Made by a program: the position numbers and the translations under genes
Assembly: GCA_045121595.1 (NCBI GenBank)
Contig: JBGVGI010000054.1
Coordinates: 62,001 to 126,000 of the forward strand
Reading direction: 5' to 3'
DNA: 64,000 bases
Source: Fumia sp045121595
Lineage (GTDB): Bacteria; Bacillota; Clostridia; Oscillospirales; Ruminococcaceae
The notes under the pieces: generated by a model
The model's database searches: none
The model's input: only the letters and a program-made list of their open reading frames with translations
What the model was told of the DNA's origin: nothing
In this document: piece by piece, positions 33,601-40,726 of the stretch
How positions within the stretch are numbered: position 1 is the first letter of the stretch
How the letters are laid out: every line of letters starts with the position of its first letter

Positions 33601-35114
33601 AACTTATTATTAAAACTAACCTTCCTGAAACAGTTGAACTTACAGAAGGCGATACATTGACCCTTACTGTAGAAATTGAAGAAATAGCTGGCGTAACCAC
33701 ATACACATGGTGGAAATGGAACGGTTATGGCTGGGAAGAAGTTGCTGAAACAACAAATACACTTACCATTGAAAACGTTGCAGTGAGCGATGCAGGTGAG
33801 TATTATGTTTCTATCCAGAACGTTTACAACGGCACAGGCTCATACTTAGATTCTGCTGAAGCTACAGTAACAGTTAATCCTGCTCCTTCCGAACCCAGCG
33901 AATCTGAAAAACCTGTTATTACAACTGATCTTCCTGCTACAATGCCCCTTAACGAAGGTGACACATTGACACTTACAGTAGTTGCTGAATCTCCTGACGG
34001 CGGTAACCTTTCCTACAGATGGCTTAAAGATGGCTTCTTTGTAACAGGAATGGTATCTTCCCCCACATTTACAATTGACAACGTAGATGCAGAAGATGCA
34101 GGCTCTTACACAGTAGAAGTTTTCAATAAAAAAGGTGAGTTGGAGACTGCACAGACTGACTCCTCTGCATGTGTAGTAACAGTTCTCCCTGCTCCTTCCG
34201 AAGAATCTCCCTGGAAATTCACAAAAACTGAAGTAGCTCGTGGCGAAGAATTTGTAATGACAATGGAAATGCCTGAAACAATTCTTGCATCAAGCCTCGG
34301 TTTCAAGGTAGTGTTTGACAACGAAGTATTCGAAATCACAAACATTGCTCATGCTAACTATGCAGATATGCAGCCTAACTTGCCCGGATGTAACGCAAAC
34401 GCAAACGTTATGGTTTCCTGGTGTGACCCCACTTTCGATGCTAACACAACTATCGAAGAAGGCGAAATCTTGCTTGAAGTAACATTCAAAGCTAAAGATG
34501 ATGCTGTACTCGGTGCAAGTGCATTCACAGTAGAAGACTGGAACGTACTTGGTACATTCAATGAAGAAACATACGAAATGGAAACTATTACTCCTTGCCC
34601 CGAAATCATGGGATCAAGCATCAACGTAACAGTTGCTGAAGGAACTTCTTCCGAAGAACCTGACGAACCTGTAGTAGAAAGCCCCTGGAAATTCAGCACA
34701 GATGCACTTTTCGTTGGTCAGGAAGTTGTAATGACAATGGAAATGCCTGAAACAATTCTTGCATCCAGCCTCGGTTTCAAAGTAGTATTCGATAACACAT
34801 TGTTCGAAATCACAGAAATTGCTCATGCTAACTATGCAGATATGCAGCCTAACTTGCCCGGATGTAACGCAAACGCAAACGTTATGGTTTCCTGGTGTGA
34901 CCCCACCTTCGATGCTAACACAACCATTGAAGAAGGCGAAGAATTGCTCAGAGTAACCTTCAAAGCTTTGGCAATCGGTAACGGTGAGTTCTACGTTGAA
35001 GACTGGAACGTACTCGGTGCATTCAACGAAGAAACATACGAAATGGAAGTTATCACTCCCATGCCCGAAATCATGGGTTCAAGCACAGAAGTATACGTTA
35101 TGTCACTTTTATAA
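30612..35114 (+). CDS. Giant secreted choline-binding protein with Ig-like and cohesin-like modules
   Basis: 1500 residues. Signal peptide in the first 30 (KKLLAMTLAVVMALS, ASA site). Then about nine choline-binding repeats (about 32-215; NEWYYFD, GNWYYMD), a Gly-rich hinge (YGGGGGSGYV), and a Pro/Ser/Glu linker (about 257-358). After that come alternating modules: Ig-like at about 360-453, 642-737, 737-818, 996-1090 and 1098-1193, and four cohesin-like modules at about 488-632, 836-982, 1198-1343 and 1356-1500. The latter carry GEEFVMTMEMPETILASSLG, VFEITNIA and a conserved Cys pair. Cohesins bind dockerins in cellulosomes; here they are carried by a choline-anchored protein. No sortase signal or dockerin is visible. 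Promoter, leader and terminator are its own. Cohesin assignment is by resemblance and should be tested. Confidence 0.8.
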   Translation: MKKGLWKKLLAMTLAVVMALSVAPFTASAAWNKGADNSWSYTENGNKVTGWKKISNEWYYFDNSGTMQTGWHFVSGNWYYMDESGEMETGWQFIDGEWYRLGDNGAMVKGWIKENGEWYHLSTSGVMARKWRLIANEWYYFNASGHLQTGWIVANGETYFADKDGVMQKGLTQIDGKVYYFNDPNGHLMAGRIRIGNSTYTFDEETGAAIGNFLPEADKAFNGEGTAVVPSAPVSGKEEGTKPSKPSYGGGGGSGYVPPEEPSSEPSEEPSSEPSVEPSEEPSEEPSSEPSVEPSEEPSEEPSSEPSVEPSEEPSEEPSSEPSEEPSEEPSEEPSSEPSEEPSEEPSEEPSSEPSEEPSEEPVEAAVPTITKNLNLTASFDEGANVVLDVEASTTDKGTLSYQWYKDGVAIDGATDASYTVTEEGLYKVVVTNTLGESTAEVASTICAVTMIPVEEPSVEPSEEPSEEPSVEPSEEPSEESSEPVVQDSWKFSKTEVARGEEFVMTMEMPETILASSLGFKVLFDNTVFEITNIAEAPYADMQPYMPGCNANANVMISWCDPTFDANTTINEGEVLLEVTFKAKDDAVLGDSTFTVEDWNVLGAFNEETYEMDVITPCPEIMGLSIDVTVVEETASEEPSEEPVEAAVPTITKNLDLTASFLEGENVVLDVEASTTDEGTLSYQWYKDGVAIDGATDASYTVTEAGLYKVVVTNTLGESTAEAASTICAVTVLARPNSPVIAPMEDVTIYEGDTATITAVATGNGELSYTWYDAIGRVVSETATLTTTKAGLYTVMVKNTLNGDTKSKMAGVEVTVLPVEEPSSEPSEEPSEPTTESAWKFSKTEVAKGEEFVMTMEMPETILASSLGFKVVFDNEVFEITNIAHANYADMQPNLPGCNANANVMVSWCDPTFDANTTIEEGEILLEVTFKAKDDAVLGASAFTCEDWNVLGTFNEETYEMDVITPCPEIMGSSIDVTVVEETVSEEPSEPSEEPTELIIKTNLPETVELTEGDTLTLTVEIEEIAGVTTYTWWKWNGYGWEEVAETTNTLTIENVAVSDAGEYYVSIQNVYNGTGSYLDSAEATVTVNPAPSEPSESEKPVITTDLPATMPLNEGDTLTLTVVAESPDGGNLSYRWLKDGFFVTGMVSSPTFTIDNVDAEDAGSYTVEVFNKKGELETAQTDSSACVVTVLPAPSEESPWKFTKTEVARGEEFVMTMEMPETILASSLGFKVVFDNEVFEITNIAHANYADMQPNLPGCNANANVMVSWCDPTFDANTTIEEGEILLEVTFKAKDDAVLGASAFTVEDWNVLGTFNEETYEMETITPCPEIMGSSINVTVAEGTSSEEPDEPVVESPWKFSTDALFVGQEVVMTMEMPETILASSLGFKVVFDNTLFEITEIAHANYADMQPNLPGCNANANVMVSWCDPTFDANTTIEEGEELLRVTFKALAIGNGEFYVEDWNVLGAFNEETYEMEVITPMPEIMGSSTEVYVMSLL
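31379..31699 (+). repeat. In-frame Pro-Ser-Glu linker repeat
   Basis: About 100 codons built from EEPSSEPSEEPS and EPSVEPSEEPS units, with near-identical copies of 39-48 nt in tandem. A shorter stretch of the same kind recurs at about 31972-32064. Such tracts are extended wall-spanning linkers. Because of the repeat all other frames stay open too, but those frames are not genes. Confidence 0.85.
32073..35111 (+). repeat. Four copies of the cohesin-like module at DNA level
   Basis: Copies start near 32073, 33118, 34204 and 34679, each about 435 nt. Copies 2, 3 and 4 agree over long stretches even at third codon positions (for example around ATGTAACGCAAACGCAAACG), which points to recent duplication or gene conversion. 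The first copy is the most diverged of the set in its middle part (AEAPYADMQPYMPG). Confidence 0.85.
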
Positions 35115-35123
35115 GAATTATCA

Positions 35124-35159
35124 AAAGAAACCTCTCATTTCTGAGGGGTTTCTTTTTTT
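35124..35159 (+). terminator. Terminator after the giant surface-protein gene
   Basis: Stem AAAGAAACCTCTC / GAGGGGTTTCTTT with a 6-nt loop (one G-T pair), followed by a T run. Confidence 0.85.
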
Positions 35160-35180
35160 GAAAAAATTTTAAAAAACCTC

Positions 35181-35209
35181 TTGACAAATAAAAATCATAG
35201 GTATATAAT
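35181..35209 (+). promoter_or_regulatory. Promoter of the aro operon
   Basis: TTGACA, 17-nt spacer, TATAAT: consensus. Transcription would begin near 35216, about 26 nt before the leader peptide start codon. Confidence 0.88.
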
Positions 35210-35241
35210 TTACTCAATTAAAGTAAGAAAGGGCAATTTGT

Positions 35242-35349
35242 ATGTCTATCGCAACAACGAAACGATTTACAAACTTTTTTGGCTGGGGCTTTTATTTTAG
35301 CACCGGTCTTAATCGTCGTGTACATCTTTCGTTAACGTCAGACTGCTAA
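35242..35349 (+). CDS. Aromatic-rich leader peptide of the aro operon
   Basis: 35 codons, ATG to TAA, with AAAGGG 8 nt upstream. Residues 9-19 read FTNFFGWGFYF: five Phe, one Trp and one Tyr in eleven codons, far above chance and covering all three end products of the operon downstream. The rest is MSIATTKR before and a polar tail ending TSDC after. I interpret it as the sensor of a ribosome-mediated attenuator: when charged Phe, Tyr or Trp tRNA is scarce the ribosome stalls at codons 9-19. It has no expected function as a protein. It was found by reading the leader of aroF, being too short for normal gene calling. Confidence 0.8.
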   Translation: MSIATTKRFTNFFGWGFYFSTGLNRRVHLSLTSDC

Positions 35350-35414
35350 CTGTCATTTTTCAGTGTAAATGAGAGCCTGCATCTTTGTAACGAAGATGCA
35401 GGCTTATTTTAATT
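35323..35414 (+). promoter_or_regulatory. Attenuator of the aro operon: anti-terminator and terminator
   Basis: Terminator: AGCCTGCATCTT (35374-35385) against AAGATGCAGGCT (35393-35404), a perfect 12-bp stem followed by TATTTTAATTTT. Competing structure: CATCTTTCGTTA (35323-35334), inside codons 28-31 of the leader peptide, pairs with TAACGAAGATG (35388-35398), 11 bp with one bulged base, which takes up the right arm of the terminator. A ribosome stalled at codons 9-19 leaves 35323-35334 free, so the terminator cannot form. A ribosome reaching the stop codon at 35347 covers it, so the terminator forms. Confidence 0.78.
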
Positions 35415-35482
35415 TTCTGATTAATTAAAGTTGTCAAACGAGCTCGGACTCTTTGGTTGATCACATTCAGGAGGAAAAACAA

Positions 35483-36493
35483 ATGGTAATTATTTTAAGA
35501 CAAAACGCAAACAAAGAAGAAGTAAAAAATCTTATCGCAGGTATCGAGGAGCTTGGTGTTTCCACCCACATTATTGAAGGTGAACAGTCAAGTATTATCG
35601 GTCTTGTCGGTGATACTACGAGAATCAATGCAAACGACGTTCTCGCAAACGAGGTTGTAGAAGCTGTAAGACGTGTTCAGGAGCCTTACAAACTTGCAAA
35701 CCGTAAATTCCATGCAGAAGATTCTGTTATTCCTGCAGGTAATACTCTTATCGGCGGTAACGGATTTAAAATTATCGCAGGGCCTTGCTCGGTTGAAAGT
35801 GAAGAACAGATCGTTGAAATTGCAAAATCTGTTAAGGCGTCGGGTGCATCCTTCTTAAGAGGTGGCGCTTTCAAACCCAGAACTTCCCCTTACGCTTTCC
35901 AGGGGCTTCACGGCGACGGTATCAAGCTTTTGTTAAAGGCTAAAAAAGAAACGGGACTTCCTATTGTCACCGAGATTATGTCAATTGCTCATATTGATTT
36001 GTTCAACGACGTTGACGTAATTCAGGTTGGTGCAAGAAATATGCAGAACTTCGAGCTTTTAAAAGAGCTTGGAAAATGCAATAAGCCTATTTTACTTAAA
36101 CGTGGTCTTTCAAGTACGTTAGAAGAACTTTTGATGAGTGCTGAGTACATTATGGCAAACGGCAACGAAAACGTTATCCTCTGTGAAAGAGGTATCCGTA
36201 CTTTCGAAACTGCAACGAGAAACACTCTTGATATTTCTGCAGTGCCGATGCTTAAAAATGCAAGTCATCTCCCCGTGATTATCGACCCGAGCCACGCATG
36301 TGGTATTTCCTGGATGGTTGAGCCTATGGCAAAAGCGGCTGCGGCAGTTGGTGCAGACGGACTTATCGTAGAAGTTCACAACAACCCCGCAAAAGCACTT
36401 TGCGACGGTAAACAGTCCATTACTCCCGATGCTTTCGACAAACTTGTAAAAGATTTACGTCCGTTAGTTGAATTATCAGGAAAAAAGATGTAA
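35483..36493 (+). CDS. aroF: 3-deoxy-7-phosphoheptulonate (DAHP) synthase, type I-beta with regulatory domain
   Basis: 336 residues. The N-terminal ferredoxin-like regulatory domain (about 1-75: VIILRQNANKEEVKNLIAG) is followed by the TIM-barrel catalytic domain (FKIIAGPCSVESEEQ, GGAFKPRTSPYAFQG, IDPSHACG). The enzyme condenses phosphoenolpyruvate and erythrose-4-phosphate, the first step of aromatic synthesis. In relatives such as the Thermotoga enzyme the N-terminal domain gives feedback inhibition by Tyr or Phe. AGGAGGAAAAACAA leads to the ATG at 35483. First gene of the operon, controlled by the attenuator upstream. Confidence 0.95.
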   Translation: MVIILRQNANKEEVKNLIAGIEELGVSTHIIEGEQSSIIGLVGDTTRINANDVLANEVVEAVRRVQEPYKLANRKFHAEDSVIPAGNTLIGGNGFKIIAGPCSVESEEQIVEIAKSVKASGASFLRGGAFKPRTSPYAFQGLHGDGIKLLLKAKKETGLPIVTEIMSIAHIDLFNDVDVIQVGARNMQNFELLKELGKCNKPILLKRGLSSTLEELLMSAEYIMANGNENVILCERGIRTFETATRNTLDISAVPMLKNASHLPVIIDPSHACGISWMVEPMAKAAAAVGADGLIVEVHNNPAKALCDGKQSITPDAFDKLVKDLRPLVELSGKKM

Positions 36494-36505
36494 AATAGAT
36501 ATACA

Positions 36506-36554
36506 GCCTTCCCCTTGAGGGGAAGGGGGACCGCGAAGGCGGTGGATGAGGTGT
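36506..36554 (+). repeat. Two-hairpin intergenic repeat, copy 3
   Basis: CCTTCCCC-ttga-GGGGAAGG, then GGGACCGC-gaag-GCGGT, then GGATGAGGTGT. Same layout as the elements at 3499 and 3562, closest to the latter. It sits between aroF and aroB inside the operon and may act as a processing or partial termination site there. Confidence 0.72.
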
Positions 36555-36585
36555 AAAATTTATATTTCGGAAAGGCTTGAAGCAG

Positions 36586-37671
36586 ATGAGAAAACTTCAC
36601 GTGAATTTAAGTGAAAACAGAAGCTATGATATTTTAATCGAAAGCGGACTTATAAATTGTGCCGGTGAAAAGATTAAAGCGGTGTATAGCGGTAAAAGAA
36701 TTGCAGTTATTACCGATTCGACTGTTAACACTCTTTATGCAGATAAGCTTGTATCTTCACTCAGAAAATCAGGTTACGTAACAAAGGTTATTGATTTTCC
36801 TGCAGGTGAGCCTTCCAAAAATATGGATACTGTGATAAGCCTTTACGATGCGCTTTTAGACCCCGTGCCTTTTGCGGTGACAAGAGGTGACCTCATAATT
36901 GCACTCGGTGGCGGTGTAACGGGGGATATGGCGGGATTTGTTGCGGCAACACTTTTAAGAGGCATTCCGTTTGTGCAGATTCCGACGACTTTGCTTTCAC
37001 AGGTTGACAGTTCGGTCGGCGGAAAGGTTGCGGTTGACTTAAAACAAGGCAAAAATTTAGCCGGAGTTTTTTATCAGCCAAAGCTTGTACTTATCGACCC
37101 TGAAACCTTAAAAACGCTTTCCGACCGTGTTTTCTCCGATGGCCTTTCAGAGGTTATAAAATACGGTATGATAAGGGATAAAAAGCTTTTTGAAATTATC
37201 GAAAAGGCAGAGTCAAAAGAAAAGCTTTTTAACCTTATGGAGGATGTAATTTATACCTGCTGTGATATTAAAAGGCAAATCGTCGAAAATGACGAGTTTG
37301 ATACGGGTGAGAGAATGTTTTTGAATTTCGGGCATACTCTCGGACACGTTTTTGAAAAGCTCGGAAATTATTCTTTGTATATGCATGGTGAGGCGGTTTC
37401 CTGCGGTATGGTTGCGATGCTTGAAATCGGAGAAAAATTATCGCTCACCGAAAAGGGCGTTGCAGAAAGGCTTGAAAACCTTTTAAGTGCTTATTCTTTG
37501 CCTATAAAACCCGATAACGTAACGGCTCATACTATTATTGAAACCTTAAACTATGATAAAAAAGGAATTGGCGATGATATTACCATCGTTATCTGCAAGG
37601 GTGTCGGTGAGTCGGTTCTTAAAAAAATCTCTAAAAAGGAATTAGCAGAAATTTACAGTGAAATTGTTTAA
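36586..37671 (+). CDS. aroB: 3-dehydroquinate synthase
   Basis: 361 residues from the ATG at 36586 (an upstream TTG at 36577 is less likely; AAAGG is at 10 nt from the ATG). NAD-binding ALGGGVTGDMAGFVAA, IPTTLLSQVDSSVGGK, metal ligands in GHTLGHVFEK and MHGEAVSCGM are present. It cyclises DAHP to 3-dehydroquinate. Its end overlaps the upstream extension of aroA. Confidence 0.95.
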   Translation: MRKLHVNLSENRSYDILIESGLINCAGEKIKAVYSGKRIAVITDSTVNTLYADKLVSSLRKSGYVTKVIDFPAGEPSKNMDTVISLYDALLDPVPFAVTRGDLIIALGGGVTGDMAGFVAATLLRGIPFVQIPTTLLSQVDSSVGGKVAVDLKQGKNLAGVFYQPKLVLIDPETLKTLSDRVFSDGLSEVIKYGMIRDKKLFEIIEKAESKEKLFNLMEDVIYTCCDIKRQIVENDEFDTGERMFLNFGHTLGHVFEKLGNYSLYMHGEAVSCGMVAMLEIGEKLSLTEKGVAERLENLLSAYSLPIKPDNVTAHTIIETLNYDKKGIGDDITIVICKGVGESVLKKISKKELAEIYSEIV

Positions 37672-37684
37672 AGAAGGTGAATTT

Positions 37685-38860
37685 GTGGACCTTTTAATAA
37701 CTCCCAGAAAGCTTTGCGGTGAGGTGAAACTCCCTTCCTCAAAAAGTGCAGGGCACAGAAGTCTTATTGCGGCAGCACTCGGTGGCGGTGAGGTAACAGG
37801 TATTAATACTTCCGAGGATATACGTGCTACCGAAAACTGTATGAATGTTTTGCATGATAAAAAGTCCGCAAGTCTTATTCTTGACTGTAACGAATCAGGT
37901 TCAACGCTTAGGTTCTTGATACCACTTGCAATTGCGTTGCATCCTGACAAAGAAATAGTTTTTAAAGGCAGTAAAAGACTTTTGGAAAGACCGCTTACTC
38001 CTTATTTTGAAATATTTGAAAAAGATGACATCCGCTATGAGTTGACCTCTGAAAGCCTTACAGTAAAGGGCAACCTCAAAGGCGGTGAGTACAGATTAAG
38101 CGGTAAGATAAGTTCACAGTTTATAACGGGACTTTTGTTTGCTTTACCGCTTTTGAAAACTAAGTCAAAGATAGTTGTTACCGATACTCTGGAGTCAAAA
38201 GGCTACGTCGATATGACGGTTGACACTTTAAAAAAAGCGGATATTGAGGTTGAAAATAGGGATTACAAAGAATTTGTAATTTCAGCCAATCAGCAATATA
38301 AGCCTTTTAAAGAAAAGGTTGAAGCCGATTTTTCTCAGGGTGCATTCTTCCTTGTAGCAAACTTTCTTGGAAGTCATGTTAATCCTATGGGACTTGATAT
38401 GAACTCAAAACAAGGTGATAAAGAAATCGTTAAGATTCTTGAGGAGTTCAAAAAAGATGAGGATATTTCTGTTGACGTAAGTGATATTCCTGATTTGGTG
38501 CCGATTATGGCGGTGGGAGCCTCCTTGCGAAACGGCTATAAAACTTATTTTGTAAACGGTGCAAGGCTCAGAATGAAGGAAAGTGACAGAATAAAAACTA
38601 CTTGTGATATGATAAGTTCCCTCGGCGGTGAAATTACTGAAGGTGAGGACGGTATCACCGTAACGGGTAAAGATGCACTTTCGGGTGGTATTGTCAACTG
38701 CCATAACGACCACAGAATTGCGATGGCTGCGGCAATCGGCTCAACCGTTTGCAAAAATGAAGTGAAGCTTATTGGCGCTGAGTGTGTAAAGAAATCATAC
38801 CCTGATTTCTGGGAGGATTTTAAGAAGCTTGGCGGACAGATAAAGGAGGACGGCAGATGA
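37685..38860 (+). CDS. aroA: EPSP synthase (3-phosphoshikimate 1-carboxyvinyltransferase)
   Basis: 391 residues from the GTG at 37685, which has AAGAAGGTG in front; the GTG at 37658 has no site and would overlap aroB. Key motifs: LPSSKSAGHRSL, NESGSTLRFLIPLA, GKISSQFITGLL, RLRMKESDRI, NDHRIAMA. It transfers enolpyruvyl from phosphoenolpyruvate to shikimate-3-phosphate. It overlaps aroC by 4 nt. Confidence 0.94.
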   Translation: MDLLITPRKLCGEVKLPSSKSAGHRSLIAAALGGGEVTGINTSEDIRATENCMNVLHDKKSASLILDCNESGSTLRFLIPLAIALHPDKEIVFKGSKRLLERPLTPYFEIFEKDDIRYELTSESLTVKGNLKGGEYRLSGKISSQFITGLLFALPLLKTKSKIVVTDTLESKGYVDMTVDTLKKADIEVENRDYKEFVISANQQYKPFKEKVEADFSQGAFFLVANFLGSHVNPMGLDMNSKQGDKEIVKILEEFKKDEDISVDVSDIPDLVPIMAVGASLRNGYKTYFVNGARLRMKESDRIKTTCDMISSLGGEITEGEDGITVTGKDALSGGIVNCHNDHRIAMAAAIGSTVCKNEVKLIGAECVKKSYPDFWEDFKKLGGQIKEDGR

Positions 38861-39906
38861 AAACAGAATATACTATTTTCGGCGAATCCCACGGGGAAGC
38901 AATAGGCGTTGTGATTGAAAACCTGCCGTCGGGTATTGAAATAGACAACGATTTTATTTTAAGGGAAATGAAAAGACGTCAGGCGAAAAAAGGCGGTCTT
39001 ACAACGCCACGTATTGAATCCGACGTTCCCGAAATTTTAAGCGGTGTTTTCGAAGGGAAAACTACGGGTACTCCGCTTTGTGCAATTATAAGAAACGATA
39101 ATACCCGTTCAAAGGATTATGAAAAGGATTTGCTCCGTCCCTCACATGCGGACTATACGGGCAACGTGCGATATAAAGGCTTTAACGATTACCGTGGTGG
39201 CGGACATTTTTCGGGACGCCTTACGGCACCGCTTGTTTTTGCAGGTGCCGTAGCAAAGCTCATTTTAAAGAAAAAAGGAATTTACGTTGGTGCTCATATC
39301 TTGCAGACGGGTAACGTGAAAGACGATAAATTTGATGAAAAGATGCTTTCAAAGGAATATTTTGAAGCAATTGCAAAAAAAGATTTCGCCGTTATCAACG
39401 ATGAAAAAGGCGAGGAAATGAAAGCGCTTATTCAGAAAGCCAGGGAAGAGCTCACTTCAGTCGGCGGAATTATAGAATGTGCAATTATCGGTATGCCTGT
39501 TGGCGTTGGTTCGCCCGATAAAGATAATCTCGAGGGTATCATTTCAAAAAATATTTTCAGAGTTCCCGCTGTTAAGGGCATTGAGTTCGGACTCGGATTT
39601 GGTTTTGCAGACGCTTACGGTCACGAGGTTAATGACGAATTTTGCATAAACGACGGCAAAATTGAAACCAAAACCAACAATAACGGCGGTATCCTCGGTG
39701 GCATTTCAAACGGTATGCCGATAGTTTTCAAAACTGTTGTCAAGCCGACTCCCTCTATTGCAAGAGAGCAGAATACCGTTGATATTTCGGATATGACCGA
39801 GAAAAAAATTACGATAAAAGGAAGACACGACCCGTGTATTCTTTCCCGTGCTTCGGTTGTTATAGAAAGTGCGGCGGCACTTTCTGTACTGGAGGCGCTT
39901 AAATGA
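38857..39906 (+). CDS. aroC: Chorismate synthase
   Basis: 349 residues. Starts MKTEYTIFGESHGEAIGVVIENLP; contains NDNTRSKDY, YRGGGHFSGRLTAP and GRHDPCILSRA, the FMN and substrate-binding motifs. It makes chorismate from EPSP with reduced FMN. ATGA overlaps at both ends tie it to aroA and pheA. Confidence 0.96.
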   Translation: MKTEYTIFGESHGEAIGVVIENLPSGIEIDNDFILREMKRRQAKKGGLTTPRIESDVPEILSGVFEGKTTGTPLCAIIRNDNTRSKDYEKDLLRPSHADYTGNVRYKGFNDYRGGGHFSGRLTAPLVFAGAVAKLILKKKGIYVGAHILQTGNVKDDKFDEKMLSKEYFEAIAKKDFAVINDEKGEEMKALIQKAREELTSVGGIIECAIIGMPVGVGSPDKDNLEGIISKNIFRVPAVKGIEFGLGFGFADAYGHEVNDEFCINDGKIETKTNNNGGILGGISNGMPIVFKTVVKPTPSIAREQNTVDISDMTEKKITIKGRHDPCILSRASVVIESAAALSVLEALK

Positions 39907-40724
39907 AAAAGGTAGTTTACTGCGGAGTTCCGGGGTCTTACGCCGAAGAAGCGGCTATATCTTACTTCGGGCAGAAGGCAGAATTCATAACTTCGCAATC
40001 GTTTCAGGAAGCTTTTGAAGATTTAAAGTTAAATAAAGCTGAGTTTGCGGTACTCCCTATAGAAAACAGTTCTACGGGCGCTATTTCTGCGGTTTACGAT
40101 TTGCTCGGTGAGTATGGATTTTTCATTACAGGGGAAATTCCAATTGCCATAAATCATTGTCTTTTGGCGAAAAAGGGTGTAAAGATTTCTGATATAACGG
40201 AGGTCTTCTCTCACGAACAGGGTATTTTTCAGTCGAGGGATTTTTTGAAAAAGTATCCCTCGTGGAAAAGAACTGTAATGTATAATACTGCCGCCGCCGC
40301 AAAGCTTGTGAGTGAAAGCGACAAGCCGTTTGCCGCAATTGCGAGTAAACGCTCGGCAGAAATATATTCACTTTCTGTGTTGGAAGAAAAGACAAATTTC
40401 AAAGATAAAAATCAGACCCGTTTTGTTGTGGTGTCACCTGAAATGATGCATTCTCCAAAAAACAACAAGGTGTCACTTGCTTTTACACTTCCTCACGTCA
40501 GTGGAAGTCTTTATGAAATTTTAGGGATTTTTTCAAGGGAAAAGCTCAATCTTGTTAAAATTGAGTCACGCCCTGTTGCAGATAAAAACTGGGAGTATAT
40601 GTTTTTTCTTGATTTTACGGCGGATACCGTTGACCAGAGAGTTGAAGACATTTTAGACGAGGTTTCAAAGAAAACACAGACTTTGAAAATTTTAGGTTGC
40701 TATAAAAACGCAATGGGAGCGTAA
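39903..40724 (+). CDS. pheA: Prephenate dehydratase
   Basis: 273 residues. Prephenate dehydratase domain (about 1-180: YCGVPGSYAEEAAISYFG, LPIENSSTGAI, NQTRFVV) plus a C-terminal ACT domain (about 190-270: GSLYEILGIFSREKLNLVKIESRP) for Phe feedback inhibition. It makes phenylpyruvate. There is no N-terminal chorismate mutase domain, so that activity must come from another gene. It overlaps aroC by 4 nt. Confidence 0.94.
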   Translation: MKKVVYCGVPGSYAEEAAISYFGQKAEFITSQSFQEAFEDLKLNKAEFAVLPIENSSTGAISAVYDLLGEYGFFITGEIPIAINHCLLAKKGVKISDITEVFSHEQGIFQSRDFLKKYPSWKRTVMYNTAAAAKLVSESDKPFAAIASKRSAEIYSLSVLEEKTNFKDKNQTRFVVVSPEMMHSPKNNKVSLAFTLPHVSGSLYEILGIFSREKLNLVKIESRPVADKNWEYMFFLDFTADTVDQRVEDILDEVSKKTQTLKILGCYKNAMGA

Positions 40725-40726
40725 AG

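Noticed and set aside
35242..35349. Reading the aroF leader as a T-box
   Set aside because: No T-box core GGTACCGCGG-like sequence, no AGAGAG/GGTTGGTG loop; the short aromatic frame and competing stems explain it better.
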